From CAZBWP01 sp964630265 (GTDB lineage Bacteria > Pseudomonadota > Alphaproteobacteria > Rhodospirillales > Defluviicoccaceae): a DNA stretch of 64,000 nt. The stretch spans positions 1 to 64,000 of the forward strand of contig CAZVRW010000014.1 in NCBI GenBank assembly GCA_964630265.1. Direction: 5' to 3'. This document shows, piece after piece, positions 25,523 through 34,131 of the stretch. Under the pieces are notes generated by a model. The model did not search any database, was not told where the DNA came from, and saw nothing but the letters and a program-made list of their open reading frames with translations. The position numbers and the translations under genes were made by a program. Numbering within the stretch: position 1 is the first letter of the stretch; each line of letters begins with the position of its first letter.

Positions 25523-26061
25523 TTCTCTTCCCCCCGATTGCGACGGCGGCGGCTGTCCAACAGCGCCATCACGCCGACGCCGGCGGCCAGGATCACCACC
25601 ACCTCGCCCAGTGTGTCCCAGCCGCGATAACTCGCCAGCACCGCCGTCACCACGTTCGGCACCCCGGTCGTTTTGAGTGCCTCTTCAAGGTAAAGCGGCG
25701 CCACGTGCAGTTGCGCCGGCGAGTCGGCGGCGCCGAACGGCGGCAGGCTGAGCGTGCCGTAGATCAGTACCAGACCCGTCACCACGACGACGAGCAGCGG
25801 CAGCGGGCGGAACCGCACCGCCTTCTCGCGGCGCACCGTCAGCGCCAGCGAGCCAAGCATCAGCACGGTCGAGGCGCCGGCGCCCACCGCCGCCTCGGTG
25901 AGCGCCACATCGGGGGCATCGAGAACGATGAACAGGCTGGCGGCGAGCAGGCTGTAGATGCCCGACAGCATCACCACGCCGATCAGATCGCGGAGAAACA
26001 CCAAACCGATCGCCGTCGCCGCCATGAACAGCAGCAGCAGATAATCGATGATCTCTGCCAT
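25519..26061 (-). CDS. MrpA C-terminal-type subunit (DUF4040 plus MbhE-like)
   Basis: The 180-residue protein carries a DUF4040 segment (LDAPDVALTEAAVGAGASTV), usually the C-terminal part of MrpA or a free MbhD subunit. An MbhE-like tail follows (TGVPNVVTAVLASYRGWDTLGE, then a helix and a basic C-terminus). The ATG at 26061 overlaps the mrpG stop by one base; the longer frame to 26289 is a shadow. The NuoL-like N-terminal half of MrpA is not encoded here, so MrpA is split. Confidence 0.88.
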   Translation of the reverse strand: MAEIIDYLLLLFMAATAIGLVFLRDLIGVVMLSGIYSLLAASLFIVLDAPDVALTEAAVGAGASTVLMLGSLALTVRREKAVRFRPLPLLVVVVTGLVLIYGTLSLPPFGAADSPAQLHVAPLYLEEALKTTGVPNVVTAVLASYRGWDTLGEVVVILAAGVGVMALLDSRRRRNRGEEK

Positions 26062-26399
26062 CAGCCGACTTCCTCCGGTGGCGGCGCCACCTTGTCGTCC
26101 GCGGGGGGACGCACGCCGCTGGTATAGGCGGCGTGCGCCAGCGCGTGGGTGGCCACCGGCGACGTGAAGAACAGAAACATCAGGATCAGGATCAGCTTCA
26201 CGGTCACCAGGCTGAGCCCCGCCTGCAGCATCAGCCCGACGAGAATCAGCAGGGTGGCGCCGGTGTCGGTGACCCCCGCCGCATGGCATCGGGTGTAGAA
26301 CTCCGGCAGGCGCACCAGGCCGATGCCGCCGGCAAGCAGCAGCACCACGCCCGCGGCAATCGCCAGCCAGCTCAGGATATCGACCACGATCCCGATCAC
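26061..26399 (-). CDS. mrpG: MrpG subunit, module 2
   Basis: The 112-residue protein has three helices and the MnhG/PhaG block GIGLVRLPEFYTRCHAAGVT. The C-terminus is Pro/Glu-rich. The start is a GTG overlapping the mrpF stop. Confidence 0.93.
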   Translation of the reverse strand: MIGIVVDILSWLAIAAGVVLLLAGGIGLVRLPEFYTRCHAAGVTDTGATLLILVGLMLQAGLSLVTVKLILILMFLFFTSPVATHALAHAAYTSGVRPPADDKVAPPPEEVG

Positions 26400-26689
26400 G
26401 GCTCGAGCCCTTCTTTTCGTCTCGGTCCAGCGCTGCCGAGGTCGCCGTACTTGAAGACCTTGAGGGCGGCGATCACGCCGATGAAGTTGATCAGCGCGTA
26501 GGCCAGGGCGACGTCCAGGAACTCGGGCCGACCGGTGAGGAACCCGATCACCGCGATCATCAGCACGGTCTTCGTGCCGAACACGTTGACCGCGAGGATG
26601 CGGTCATAGATCGTCGGTCCGAGAAAGGCGCGCGCCAGCGCCATCGCCATGGTCACGAGCAGGCCGGCAGCGGCGGCGGAGAACATCAT
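26396..26689 (-). CDS. mrpF: MrpF subunit, module 2
   Basis: The 97-residue protein has three helices and the MnhF signature ARAFLGPTIYDRILAVN, followed by FGTKTVLMIAVIGFLTG. ATGA-type overlaps join it to mrpE and mrpG. Confidence 0.93.
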   Translation of the reverse strand: MMFSAAAAGLLVTMAMALARAFLGPTIYDRILAVNVFGTKTVLMIAVIGFLTGRPEFLDVALAYALINFIGVIAALKVFKYGDLGSAGPRRKEGLEP

Positions 26690-27171
26690 CGCTCCCCTTC
26701 GGAAATGAAAGCACCGACCCGCCGCTCCATCTCGCCTTCCTCCAGGGAGGTCGCGCCCTCGCGGGTGAGCGAATGCACCACGAGCATGTCGGGATCGACA
26801 CAGATCGACACCGTGCCGGGCGTCAAGGTGATCGAGTTGGCGTAGGTCACCCGGGCGAGATCGGAGTCCAGCCGTGTGGGCAGGTGCAGCAGCGTCGGGC
26901 TGATCTCGGGGGTGCGACGGAGGACCCGGCGGGCCACGTCGACGTTGGCTTTCAGGATCTCGACGAGCAGCCAGGGCCAGTACGTGAAGATCCCGGCGCT
27001 GAGGTGGACGGGATGCCCCTCCTGATCGAGCACGTTCATGCGTCGGGTGATCAGGATGACGATCACCACCGACACGACACCAAGGCCCAGGATCAAGGGG
27101 TTGTCATAGATGCCGGACAGCAGAAGCCACGTGATCGCCAGCACGAGGCCGAGAGAGAGTGCGTGCACCAC
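26686..27171 (-). CDS. mrpE: MrpE subunit, module 2
   Basis: The 161-residue protein has two N-terminal hydrophobic segments and the MnhE soluble domain (YANSITLTPGTVSICVD). It is the first gene of module 2. The start is a GTG preceded by GGGAGGAAG. The 170-bp spacer to module 1 (27172-27341) may hold a promoter, but none is convincing. Confidence 0.92.
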   Translation of the reverse strand: MVHALSLGLVLAITWLLLSGIYDNPLILGLGVVSVVIVILITRRMNVLDQEGHPVHLSAGIFTYWPWLLVEILKANVDVARRVLRRTPEISPTLLHLPTRLDSDLARVTYANSITLTPGTVSICVDPDMLVVHSLTREGATSLEEGEMERRVGAFISEGER

Positions 27172-27341
27172 GTCCAGGCTTCCTCCCGAAGCACGGTCTG
27201 TTTTTGTGCAGGCGCGAAGGAGCGGTCCCCCCTCACCCGCGGCGCGATCCTATTGAGCACGTGCACCATTTTCCAGAAAAAACGCACCCGCCCCCCGCCG
27301 GATGTTGCGTCGCCGTCGCTCCGCCCGCTGCCTGCCGCGTC

Positions 27342-29054
27342 TCAGGCTCCGAGCGCGACCCCGATCAGGCCGGCGACGACGACCAGCGCCGGCCCGGCGA
27401 CCCCCCATCGGCGCAACAGGGACTCGATCACCTCGTCCGGCGCGAGCGCCAGCGTCGCCGGGGCCAGACGACGGGAGGCCGCCGCGCCGAAAGCCACCAC
27501 CGCGGGGGTGCTGCGGATGCGCCGCATGCGGCGGATACCGGCCTCGGCGAGGACCACCAAGTCGCCGGTGGGCACTGTCAGTGGTGGCCGCGACCAGCGC
27601 CGCCACACAACCAACGCCACGGCGCCGGCCAGCAGCACCGGCCAAAGTCCCGACCAGAGGCTCGCCGGCATCAGCGCCACAACCGCGGACCGCCCCGTCA
27701 ATTCGGCAAACAGCATCCATGGGACGGCCACGGCCGCCACCACCACCACGACCCAGGGGAGGAGCAGGCCGAGCGCCGGTGGTGCCGACGCCAGTGGCGC
27801 CGTCCAGCCACGCCCAAGGACGACGAGAAAGCGCAGCATCAACAGGGCCGTGCCCACCGCCGACAGGGTCACCAGCGTCGCCGCGAGCCCGTCGCCGAGC
27901 GGCTCCTTGATCGCCAGCTTGGCCAGCGCGCCGCCGCTCAAGGGCAAGCCGGCGACGGCCAGGGCGATGCCGGCGGTGATCCCCATCACGGGAAGGAGCA
28001 TTCGCCGGCGGCTGGCGGCGACGACGCCCACGGCGAGGAACAAGGCGCCCTTGGCCAGGCCGTGGTGGGTGACATACAGGGTCGCCGCCGTGATGCTGCC
28101 GCCCACCGCTGCCGTCTCCTCACCCATGCCGTGGCCGAGCACGGCGACCACCAACCCCAATTGGCTGAGCGTGGAGTAGGCCAGGATCGCTTTGGTTTTT
28201 TCCTGAAGGACACCGACCAGAACGCCATAGTAGGCGGTGACCAGTCCGGCGACGACCAACGCCGTCCCCCAAGTTCCGGCCGCCTCGCCCACGGGCAACA
28301 GGCGGATCAGACCGATGATTCCGGCCTTGACGATGACGCCGCTGAGCACCGCCGAGGCCGGCGTCGGCGCCTCCGGATGCGCCAGCGGCAGCCAGACGTG
28401 CAGCGGCACCAGCCCCGCCTTGACCCCGAGGCCAACCACGAGACCGGCGACGATGGCACCGCTTCCCGGCGACGCCGAAAGCCAGTCCCGGACGACGGCG
28501 ATCTCGGTGCTTTCCGCGCCGGTCGCCGCCAGCATCAGGGCGGCGAGCAGCGCCGTCTCGCCGATGACCGCGACGACGATGTAGACGCCGGCGGCCCGCC
28601 GGGCGGCGGCGGTGCGGTCGTGAATCACCAAGCCGAACCCCGCCAGCGTCATCAGCGAGAACGACAGGTAGAAGGTGACCACATCGGCGGCGATGAAGGT
28701 GCCGAGGGTGCCCGTCATGGTCAGCAGCCAGAACACCGCGAATGCTCCGGCACGCCGCGTCTCCTTCAGGTAGGTCTGGGCGTAGGTGCCGGCGAGCAGC
28801 CACAGCGCCGCACCGAAGCCGAGGAACACCGCACCGATGTCGTCCAGTTGGAGGCTGAGGCCGAGCACGACCGGTGGGATCTCCAGCACCATGTCCCGGG
28901 GCGCGAGCAGCGCCGCCGCCAGCCCCGGGACGGCCGCCCAAGGCAGCAGGCGGAGCGGCAGCGCCAGCACGGGGACGACCGGCAGCAGCGCCAGCGGCAC
29001 CGCCAGCGTCAACCAGAGCAACGCGGGCGCGAACTCGGTGATGGCCCCGGTCAT
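27342..29054 (-). CDS. Mrp module 1, third NuoL/M/N-type antiporter subunit
   Basis: The 570-residue polytopic protein has the proton-antiporter fold with GLGVKAGLVPLHVWLPLAHP (K212) and GVIVKAGIIGLIR. The helix-5 Glu is missing: TFYLSFSLMTLAGFGLV has Ser at 133 where the paralogues have Glu. It is long and very Ala/Val-rich and ends with a helical extension. The ATG overlaps the previous stop. It terminates module 1. Confidence 0.85.
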   Translation of the reverse strand: MTGAITEFAPALLWLTLAVPLALLPVVPVLALPLRLLPWAAVPGLAAALLAPRDMVLEIPPVVLGLSLQLDDIGAVFLGFGAALWLLAGTYAQTYLKETRRAGAFAVFWLLTMTGTLGTFIAADVVTFYLSFSLMTLAGFGLVIHDRTAAARRAAGVYIVVAVIGETALLAALMLAATGAESTEIAVVRDWLSASPGSGAIVAGLVVGLGVKAGLVPLHVWLPLAHPEAPTPASAVLSGVIVKAGIIGLIRLLPVGEAAGTWGTALVVAGLVTAYYGVLVGVLQEKTKAILAYSTLSQLGLVVAVLGHGMGEETAAVGGSITAATLYVTHHGLAKGALFLAVGVVAASRRRMLLPVMGITAGIALAVAGLPLSGGALAKLAIKEPLGDGLAATLVTLSAVGTALLMLRFLVVLGRGWTAPLASAPPALGLLLPWVVVVVAAVAVPWMLFAELTGRSAVVALMPASLWSGLWPVLLAGAVALVVWRRWSRPPLTVPTGDLVVLAEAGIRRMRRIRSTPAVVAFGAAASRRLAPATLALAPDEVIESLLRRWGVAGPALVVVAGLIGVALGA

Positions 29055-30529
29055 GGCCCCAGCCCTGGGCTATATTTCCGCTCGACGATCAACGTCGTCC
29101 AGCCCAGGGGGCTGAACTCCAAGGCGGCGAACAGTCCAGCGCCGACGGTCACCGTCGCGGTGATCACCGCCGGGGCAATCAGCCAGAATGGCCGTTCCCG
29201 TGCCGGCCCGTGCTCACGCGGCGCGGCGACGAACCAGGCGCGATAGATGAAGGGCAGAAAATAGGCGGCGTTGAGCAGGCTGCTGCCGGCCAGTACCAGC
29301 ACCACCCACGGCTGCCCCGACTGGATTCCGCCGACCCCGAGATACCACTTGCTGATGAACCCGGCCATGGGCGGGATGCCGATCATCCCCAGCGCCGCCA
29401 CCGTCAGGGCCGCCACGGTCCACGGCATCCGCCGACCGACGCCGTCCAGTTCGGCAATCGTGTGGACGTGCAACCGCTCCGCCAACGCGCCGGCGCAAAA
29501 GAACATGGTGATCTTCATCACCCCCTGGTGCACCAGATGGACAAGCCCGCCGATGGTGGCGAATGGTCCGAACAGGCTGGCGCCGAGCGCGATGTAGGAC
29601 ACCTGACTGACCGTGGAGAACGCGAGCCGGCGCTTGATATCGGTCTGCTGCAGGGCGCGGACCGAGCCGTAGAGAATGGTGAAAGCGGCGGCGAGCCCCA
29701 GCGGCAGGCTCAAGCCCAGATCGTGGACGAGGGAAATGCCGTAGACGTCATAGATCATGCGGACGATGCCGAAGGCTCCGGCCTTGACCACGGCGACCGC
29801 ATGCAGCAGGGCGCTCACCGGCGCCGGCGCCACCATGGCCGCGGGCAGCCAGGAGTGCAACGGCACCAGCGCCGCCTTCACCCCGAGCCCGCCGATCAGC
29901 AGGGCGAAAATCATCCGCAGGGCCTCCGGATCCAACCCGGCGAGGCGCCCGGGGATGGCGAACTCGATGGGACCGGTCAGGCTCTCGAGCCAGACGATAC
30001 CGACGAGGAGGGCGGCGCTGCCGCCCAGGGTGTAGGCGAGATAGCGTCGCCCGGCGGCCATGGATTTCGCGTTGCCGTAGTAGACCACCAGCGGCCAGGT
30101 GGCGAGGGTCAGCATCTCGTAAAACAGAAAAAAGGTGATCAGCGTTCCGGACAGTGCGATGCCCGTGGTCGCGGCGACGCAGAGACTGAAGAAACCGAAG
30201 AAGCGAGAGAGATGCGGATCGTCGCCGAGATAGCTGATCGCATACAGCGTGGTCAGCAGCCAGAGAAACGCCGAGAGCGAGAGAAACAAGAGGGACAACG
30301 CGTCGATGCGCAGGATCAGCTCCAGCTCCGGCAACAGCGCGAAGCCGGTCTCGTAGGTGACGCCGCGGGCGACACCTTCGAACAACACCAGCACCGTGGC
30401 GACCTTGGCCAGCGCGCCGACGACGTTGACGGCGATCCGGGTCCGCTGCCGGCGTTCCTCGAGCACGAAGTTGATCAGCGCCGGGATCAACGACGTCGAC
30501 AACACGAGCACCGGCATCAGCGAGGTCAC
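29051..30529 (-). CDS. Mrp module 1, second NuoL/M/N-type antiporter subunit
   Basis: The 492-residue protein has FYEMLTLATWPLVVY (E138), GLGVKAALVPLHSWLPAAM (K218) and the VVKAG helix-8 Lys. The reading frame is open to 31999, but the extra part is a shadow of the neighbouring gene. The GTG at 30529 is chosen because it overlaps the upstream TGA as GTGA; an ATG at 30517 is an alternative. It is closest in sequence to 21652-23250. Confidence 0.87.
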   Translation of the reverse strand: MTSLMPVLVLSTSLIPALINFVLEERRQRTRIAVNVVGALAKVATVLVLFEGVARGVTYETGFALLPELELILRIDALSLLFLSLSAFLWLLTTLYAISYLGDDPHLSRFFGFFSLCVAATTGIALSGTLITFFLFYEMLTLATWPLVVYYGNAKSMAAGRRYLAYTLGGSAALLVGIVWLESLTGPIEFAIPGRLAGLDPEALRMIFALLIGGLGVKAALVPLHSWLPAAMVAPAPVSALLHAVAVVKAGAFGIVRMIYDVYGISLVHDLGLSLPLGLAAAFTILYGSVRALQQTDIKRRLAFSTVSQVSYIALGASLFGPFATIGGLVHLVHQGVMKITMFFCAGALAERLHVHTIAELDGVGRRMPWTVAALTVAALGMIGIPPMAGFISKWYLGVGGIQSGQPWVVLVLAGSSLLNAAYFLPFIYRAWFVAAPREHGPARERPFWLIAPAVITATVTVGAGLFAALEFSPLGWTTLIVERKYSPGLGP

Positions 30530-32034
30530 GTCAGTCCCTCGTCGGCGGCGAGCGGCGAGCCGATCTGCAGCAGCGCGTAAGGGGCCAGCGACAATAGGCC
30601 AAGCAGCACGGCCGACGCCGCCAGGGCCAGCACCACCAGTTGCTGGCCCACGGGCACGGGCGCGCGGTCCAGGGGTGTTTCGGGTTCGGCGACCAGCCGA
30701 TTGAGCACCCGGAAGACGTAGCCGGCGGCGAGCAGACCGCCGGCCATCATCACCGCGACCAGCCACCATTGGCCGCTGGCCAGCGCCGACGTCAGCAGCA
30801 GATACTTGGCGGTGAAGCCACCGCTCGGCGGCAGCCCCATCACCGAAAAACCGGCGAGGCCGAAGGCGAACGCGGCGATCGGCAGATCGCGGGCGACCCC
30901 GACCAGCCCTTCCAACCGGTCGTGGCCGACCGCCTTCATCATCATGCCGGCGGCCAGGAACATTGCCGCCTTGGCCGGCGCATGGGCGAGCGCGTGGAAG
31001 ATGCCGCCGGTCCAGGCAGGCGCGCTCCACGGTTGCGGCGCGCCGGCGCTGCCGGCCAACGGGAACATCAAAAACAGATAGCCGAGCTGCGCCACCGTCG
31101 AATAGGCGACGATGAGCTTCAGGCGACGCTGGCGCAGCGCCAGCACGGAGCCGAAGAGAATGGCGGCAGCCCCGAGGACGCCGAGCAGGTCGGTCATGCC
31201 CGGCGTCGCCGCGATCGGCAGGACATCGAACCACAACCGCACGATCACGAAGAACGAGGCTTTTACCACCAGGGCCGACAGCATGGCGCTGGCCGGCGCG
31301 GGTGCGCCCGCATGCGCCGGCGGCAACCAGGCGTGCAGCGGAAACAGCGCCGTCTTGGCGATCAGTCCGGCCGTCATCACCGCCCCGGCGACGACAGTCA
31401 CCCGATCGGGCTCGGCCACCGCCTTGAGCAGGCCCATGTCCAGCGTGCCATATGCGCCATAGAGCAGCACGACGCCGAGCAGGTAGGCGAGCGAGCCCAT
31501 GAGCGCGAACAGCAGATAGCGCATGGCGGCGGCGATGGTCTCGGCCGTGCCATCGAGGGCCACCATCGCCACCGCGGTGATGGAAAGCAACTCCAGCGCC
31601 ACGTAGAGATTGAACAGGTCGGCGCCGACGAACACCGCGTTCACGGCGGCCGTCATGCAGAACAACAGCGGCCAGAAAGCGAAGCCCGCCCGGCTTTCGC
31701 CGCCGCCCGACACCGTGAAGCTGCCCCGCGCTGCCAGCGCGACCGCGGCGGTCACCACCGCCGCCATGACGAGGAAAGCGGCGGTGAGCCCGTCCAGTTG
31801 CAGGCCGATGCCCAGCGGTGGCGCCCAGTCGCCGACGGCGTACTCGATGGGCCCGCCGCGGGCGACGGCGAGGGCGGCGCCGAGGGCGATGACGAGTCCG
31901 GCGATGGCCGCCGGCACCGCCAGCCACCGCGCCTGCCGGCCGAGCGGGATCGCCGCCAAGCCGCACGCCAGCGGCACGACGATGGCGAGCACCGCCCAAC
32001 CCGCCGCCATCTCCTCAATCCATGCCAGCCTCAC
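30526..32034 (-). CDS. mrpD: MrpD-like antiporter subunit, module 1
   Basis: The 502-residue subunit has NLYVALELLSITAVAM (E148), GLIAKTALFPLHAWLPPAH (K227) and SALVVKASFFVIV. The order after mrpC is the MrpD position. The GTG at 32034 overlaps the mrpC stop by 20 bases; ATG at 32010 would avoid overlap but has a ribosome site touching the start codon. Confidence 0.9.
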   Translation of the reverse strand: MRLAWIEEMAAGWAVLAIVVPLACGLAAIPLGRQARWLAVPAAIAGLVIALGAALAVARGGPIEYAVGDWAPPLGIGLQLDGLTAAFLVMAAVVTAAVALAARGSFTVSGGGESRAGFAFWPLLFCMTAAVNAVFVGADLFNLYVALELLSITAVAMVALDGTAETIAAAMRYLLFALMGSLAYLLGVVLLYGAYGTLDMGLLKAVAEPDRVTVVAGAVMTAGLIAKTALFPLHAWLPPAHAGAPAPASAMLSALVVKASFFVIVRLWFDVLPIAATPGMTDLLGVLGAAAILFGSVLALRQRRLKLIVAYSTVAQLGYLFLMFPLAGSAGAPQPWSAPAWTGGIFHALAHAPAKAAMFLAAGMMMKAVGHDRLEGLVGVARDLPIAAFAFGLAGFSVMGLPPSGGFTAKYLLLTSALASGQWWLVAVMMAGGLLAAGYVFRVLNRLVAEPETPLDRAPVPVGQQLVVLALAASAVLLGLLSLAPYALLQIGSPLAADEGLT

Positions 32035-32347
32035 CGCCCGATCCCTCGTCTTCTCCCGGCAGGGCCGCCCGGCCGGTTGCCTCGAACAGCCGCACCACCA
32101 GGGTCACCGCCAGGGCCGTTGCGGCCAGGGCGACGACGATGCCGGTGATCACCAGGGCCTGCGGCACGGGATCGGCACCCTGCTCGGGCAAGCGATAACC
32201 AAGGCCGCCGAACATCAGGAAGACGCCGCTGCCGATGACATTGAAGGCGAGGATGCGCCGCAACAGGTGGCCCTGCGCGGTCAGGCCAAAGATGCCGACG
32301 CCGATGACGATCGCGCCGGCGATGCTGAACAGCGTGGCCGAGGTCAC
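32015..32347 (-). CDS. mrpC: MrpC/NuoK-like subunit, module 1
   Basis: The 110-residue three-helix protein contains GIFGLTAQGHLLRRILAFNV and VPQALVITGIVVALAATAL, the MrpC/NuoK pattern. The GTG start overlaps the upstream stop (GTGA). A Gly/Glu-rich tail follows the last helix. Confidence 0.92.
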   Translation of the reverse strand: MTSATLFSIAGAIVIGVGIFGLTAQGHLLRRILAFNVIGSGVFLMFGGLGYRLPEQGADPVPQALVITGIVVALAATALAVTLVVRLFEATGRAALPGEDEGSGGEAGMD

Positions 32348-33093
32348 GGCTGACGCCTCGGCACGCCCAGCACCAGCAGCGCCAGCGTCGCGGCGATGGA
32401 CACGGTCAGGCCGGCCTCGATGACGAGGATCGCCGCCTTGGCCATGTCCGGCGGATAGCCGAGGAAGCTGCCGCGGACCAGTCCCGCGATGCCGATCGCC
32501 AGGAACACCGCCGGGCCGAGGACCACGAGGAGGCGAAGACGGACGCTGCCGACCGGCGGGGCGTCGCTCAGCCCGGCCATGATGACGAGCACCCAGACCG
32601 CGGCGAGCACGGTGCCGGCCTGAAAGGCACCGCCGGGCGCGTCGCTGCCGGCCCAGAACAGATGGACGCCGATCAGCAAACCAACAGCCGGCAGCAGACG
32701 GCCGAGAGTGGCGAGCACCCCCTCGGGCACCGCGTGCTGCCTTGGCCCCGGCAGTCCACCCCAGAACGCGTCGGCGGACAACGACCAGACGGCGACCAGC
32801 GCCACCAGGATGACGATGCTTTCCAGCAGCGTATCGTAGCCGCGGAAGTTCAGCAGAACGGCAGTCACCGGATTGCTCACTCCCGACACCGCGAGTTTCT
32901 CGTCGACCTGGGCGATGAGGCCGCCGCCGTCCCCGGGCAGGCTCAGCACCAACGAGGCCAGCGCCGCGGCGACGCCGACGGCCACGGCGGCGACGACGGC
33001 GCGACCGAGGGCGGACGCAGACGACGATGGCGCAGAAGACGCTGGCGCCTGGGATGCCGGCGCAGAAGACGCTGGCGCCTGGGATGCCGGCGC
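32344..33093 (-). CDS. mrpB: MbhE-MrpB part of a probable DUF4040-MrpB fusion (3' part, broken by gap)
   Basis: Read from the gap, the frame encodes PAS-type repeats, then GRAVVAAVAVGVAAALASLV. An MbhE-like segment follows (GVSNPVTAVLLNFRGYDTLL), then a MrpB domain (GLLIGVHLFWAGSDAPGGAF QAG) with its four helices. A GTG at 32985 could start a free protein, but it lies inside a continuing hydrophobic helix, so this looks internal. The frame upstream of the gap encodes the same kind of repeat after a DUF4040 domain, so both parts probably belong to one gene. The true junction length is unknown. Confidence 0.75.
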   Translation of the reverse strand, partial: APASQAPASSAPASQAPASSAPSSSASALGRAVVAAVAVGVAAALASLVLSLPGDGGGLIAQVDEKLAVSGVSNPVTAVLLNFRGYDTLLESIVILVALVAVWSLSADAFWGGLPGPRQHAVPEGVLATLGRLLPAVGLLIGVHLFWAGSDAPGGAFQAGTVLAAVWVLVIMAGLSDAPPVGSVRLRLLVVLGPAVFLAIGIAGLVRGSFLGYPPDMAKAAILVIEAGLTVSIAATLALLVLGVPRRQP

Positions 33094-33260
33094 NNNNNNN
33101 NNNNNNNNNNNNNNNNNNNNNNNNNNNNNNNNNNNNNNNNNNNNNNNNNNNNNNNNNNNNNNNNNNNNNNNNNNNNNNNNNNNNNNNNNNNNNACGCTGG
33201 CGCCTGGGATGCCGGCGCAGAAGACGCTGGCGCCTGGGATGCCGGCGCCTGGGATGCCGG
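33031..33260. repeat. 30-bp coding tandem repeat flanking the gap
   Basis: Complete units beginning CGCAGAAGACGC lie at 33031-33060 and 33061-33090, with another at 33216-33245. A truncated unit is at 33194-33215 and a 15-bp half unit at 33246-33260. On the minus strand they encode alternating APASS and APASQ. Repeat phase on the two sides predicts a real gap of 5 plus a multiple of 30 bases (for example 65, 95 or 125), not 100. Confidence 0.9.
33094..33193. other. Assembly gap, exactly 100 N
   Basis: One hundred consecutive N, the usual placeholder for a gap of unknown size. It lies inside a coding 30-bp tandem repeat and breaks the reading frame between the two flanks. Confidence 0.98.
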
Positions 33261-33521
33261 CGCCAACCGGTCGTGCGCGCCCCCGCGGCGCAGGCGCCCG
33301 GCCGCGCCGATCAGCAGGATCCCGGTCAGGCCGGCGCCGATGGCGGCCTCGGCCAGGGCAACGTTGACGGCATCCAGGCGCACCCAGGCGATCGCCACGA
33401 GCAGGCCGTAGACGACGAAAAACACGACCGCGGCCAGGAGTTCGCGGGCGGCGACGGCGCCGATGGCGACGCCGATCACCATCAGGCAGAGCAGACCGTC
33501 GAAGGCCAAGGCGAGCGTCAC
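33194..33521 (-). CDS. DUF4040 (MrpA-tail) part of a probable DUF4040-MrpB fusion (5' part)
   Basis: From a GTG at 33521 that overlaps the mrpG stop, the frame encodes three hydrophobic helices. It includes the DUF4040 signature VNVALAEAAIGAGLTGILLI near residues 52-71, equivalent to the MrpA C-terminus or MbhD. After a basic linker (RLRRGGAHDRLAP) it enters Pro-Ala-Ser-Gln repeats that run into the gap. The other side of the gap resumes with the same repeat, so it probably continues into the MbhE-MrpB part. Confidence 0.8.
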
Positions 33522-33850
33522 GGACGCGACCTGGCGAAGATCCGCTGCAGTGACCCGGCCAAGGCGGCGCGCGCCACCAGTTGCGACATGGCCGCAGCCG
33601 CCAGAATTGCCAGCAGCCAGACGAGGAGCAGCTTGAGCGCCAACCAGACCGAATCGGTTTGGAAGATCAGGCCGACGACGATCAAGCCGAGCCCAAGATT
33701 GTCCGCTTTGGTGAGCGCGTGCAGACGGCAGAAGACATCGGGAAAGCGCAGCAGCCCGACGGCGCCGGCGACGAAGAACAGCACGCCGATGGCGACGAAG
33801 GCCACCGTGGCCAAGTCAGCCAGTGTCGCCACGTCGGCAAGGCTCACCAC
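33518..33850 (-). CDS. mrpG: MrpG subunit, module 1
   Basis: The 110-residue protein has three helices and the MnhG block AVGLLRFPDVFCRLHALTKA, clearly paralogous to the module 2 protein. The start is a GTG overlapping the mrpF stop by seven bases. Confidence 0.92.
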   Translation of the reverse strand: MVSLADVATLADLATVAFVAIGVLFFVAGAVGLLRFPDVFCRLHALTKADNLGLGLIVVGLIFQTDSVWLALKLLLVWLLAILAAAAMSQLVARAALAGSLQRIFARSRP

Positions 33851-34131
33851 GGGCTCTCCTCCTCCGGGTCGCCGGCGCCATCGCGGCTTCCTGCCTTGAC
33901 CAGGGCGACGGCGGCGAACGCGGCGAGCAGAGCCAGGACCAGGGCAACGTCGACGATGGGCTCGTTGCCGCTGGCGCCCGCCAGCAACAGCAACACGGCG
34001 ATGCCGCTGGTGCCGGCAAGCTGGGCGCCCATCATCCGGTCCGCCGGCGTCGGACCGCGGAACACCCGGATCAGGCTGGCGGCGACGGTGAGCAGCAGGG
34101 CTCCGGCGAACAGGACCAGAAGATCAGGCAT
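33844..34131 (-). CDS. mrpF: MrpF subunit, module 1
   Basis: The 95-residue protein has three helices with IRVFRGPTPADRMMGAQL, the MnhF signature. The C-terminus is short and acidic. It overlaps mrpE by eight bases. Confidence 0.92.
   Translation of the reverse strand: MPDLLVLFAGALLLTVAASLIRVFRGPTPADRMMGAQLAGTSGIAVLLLLAGASGNEPIVDVALVLALLAAFAAVALVKAGSRDGAGDPEEESPW

Noticed and set aside
30530..31999. The second antiporter frame stays open upstream to give a 982-residue protein
   Set aside because: The extra part is low-complexity Arg/Gly sequence antisense in frame to the clear MrpD-like gene 30526-32034; a GTGA overlap gives a proper start at 30529.
32344..32985. Independent 213-residue MrpB gene starting at a GTG
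   Set aside because: The GTG lies inside a continuing hydrophobic helix and the frame extends upstream into the repeat without a stop, so it is probably internal.
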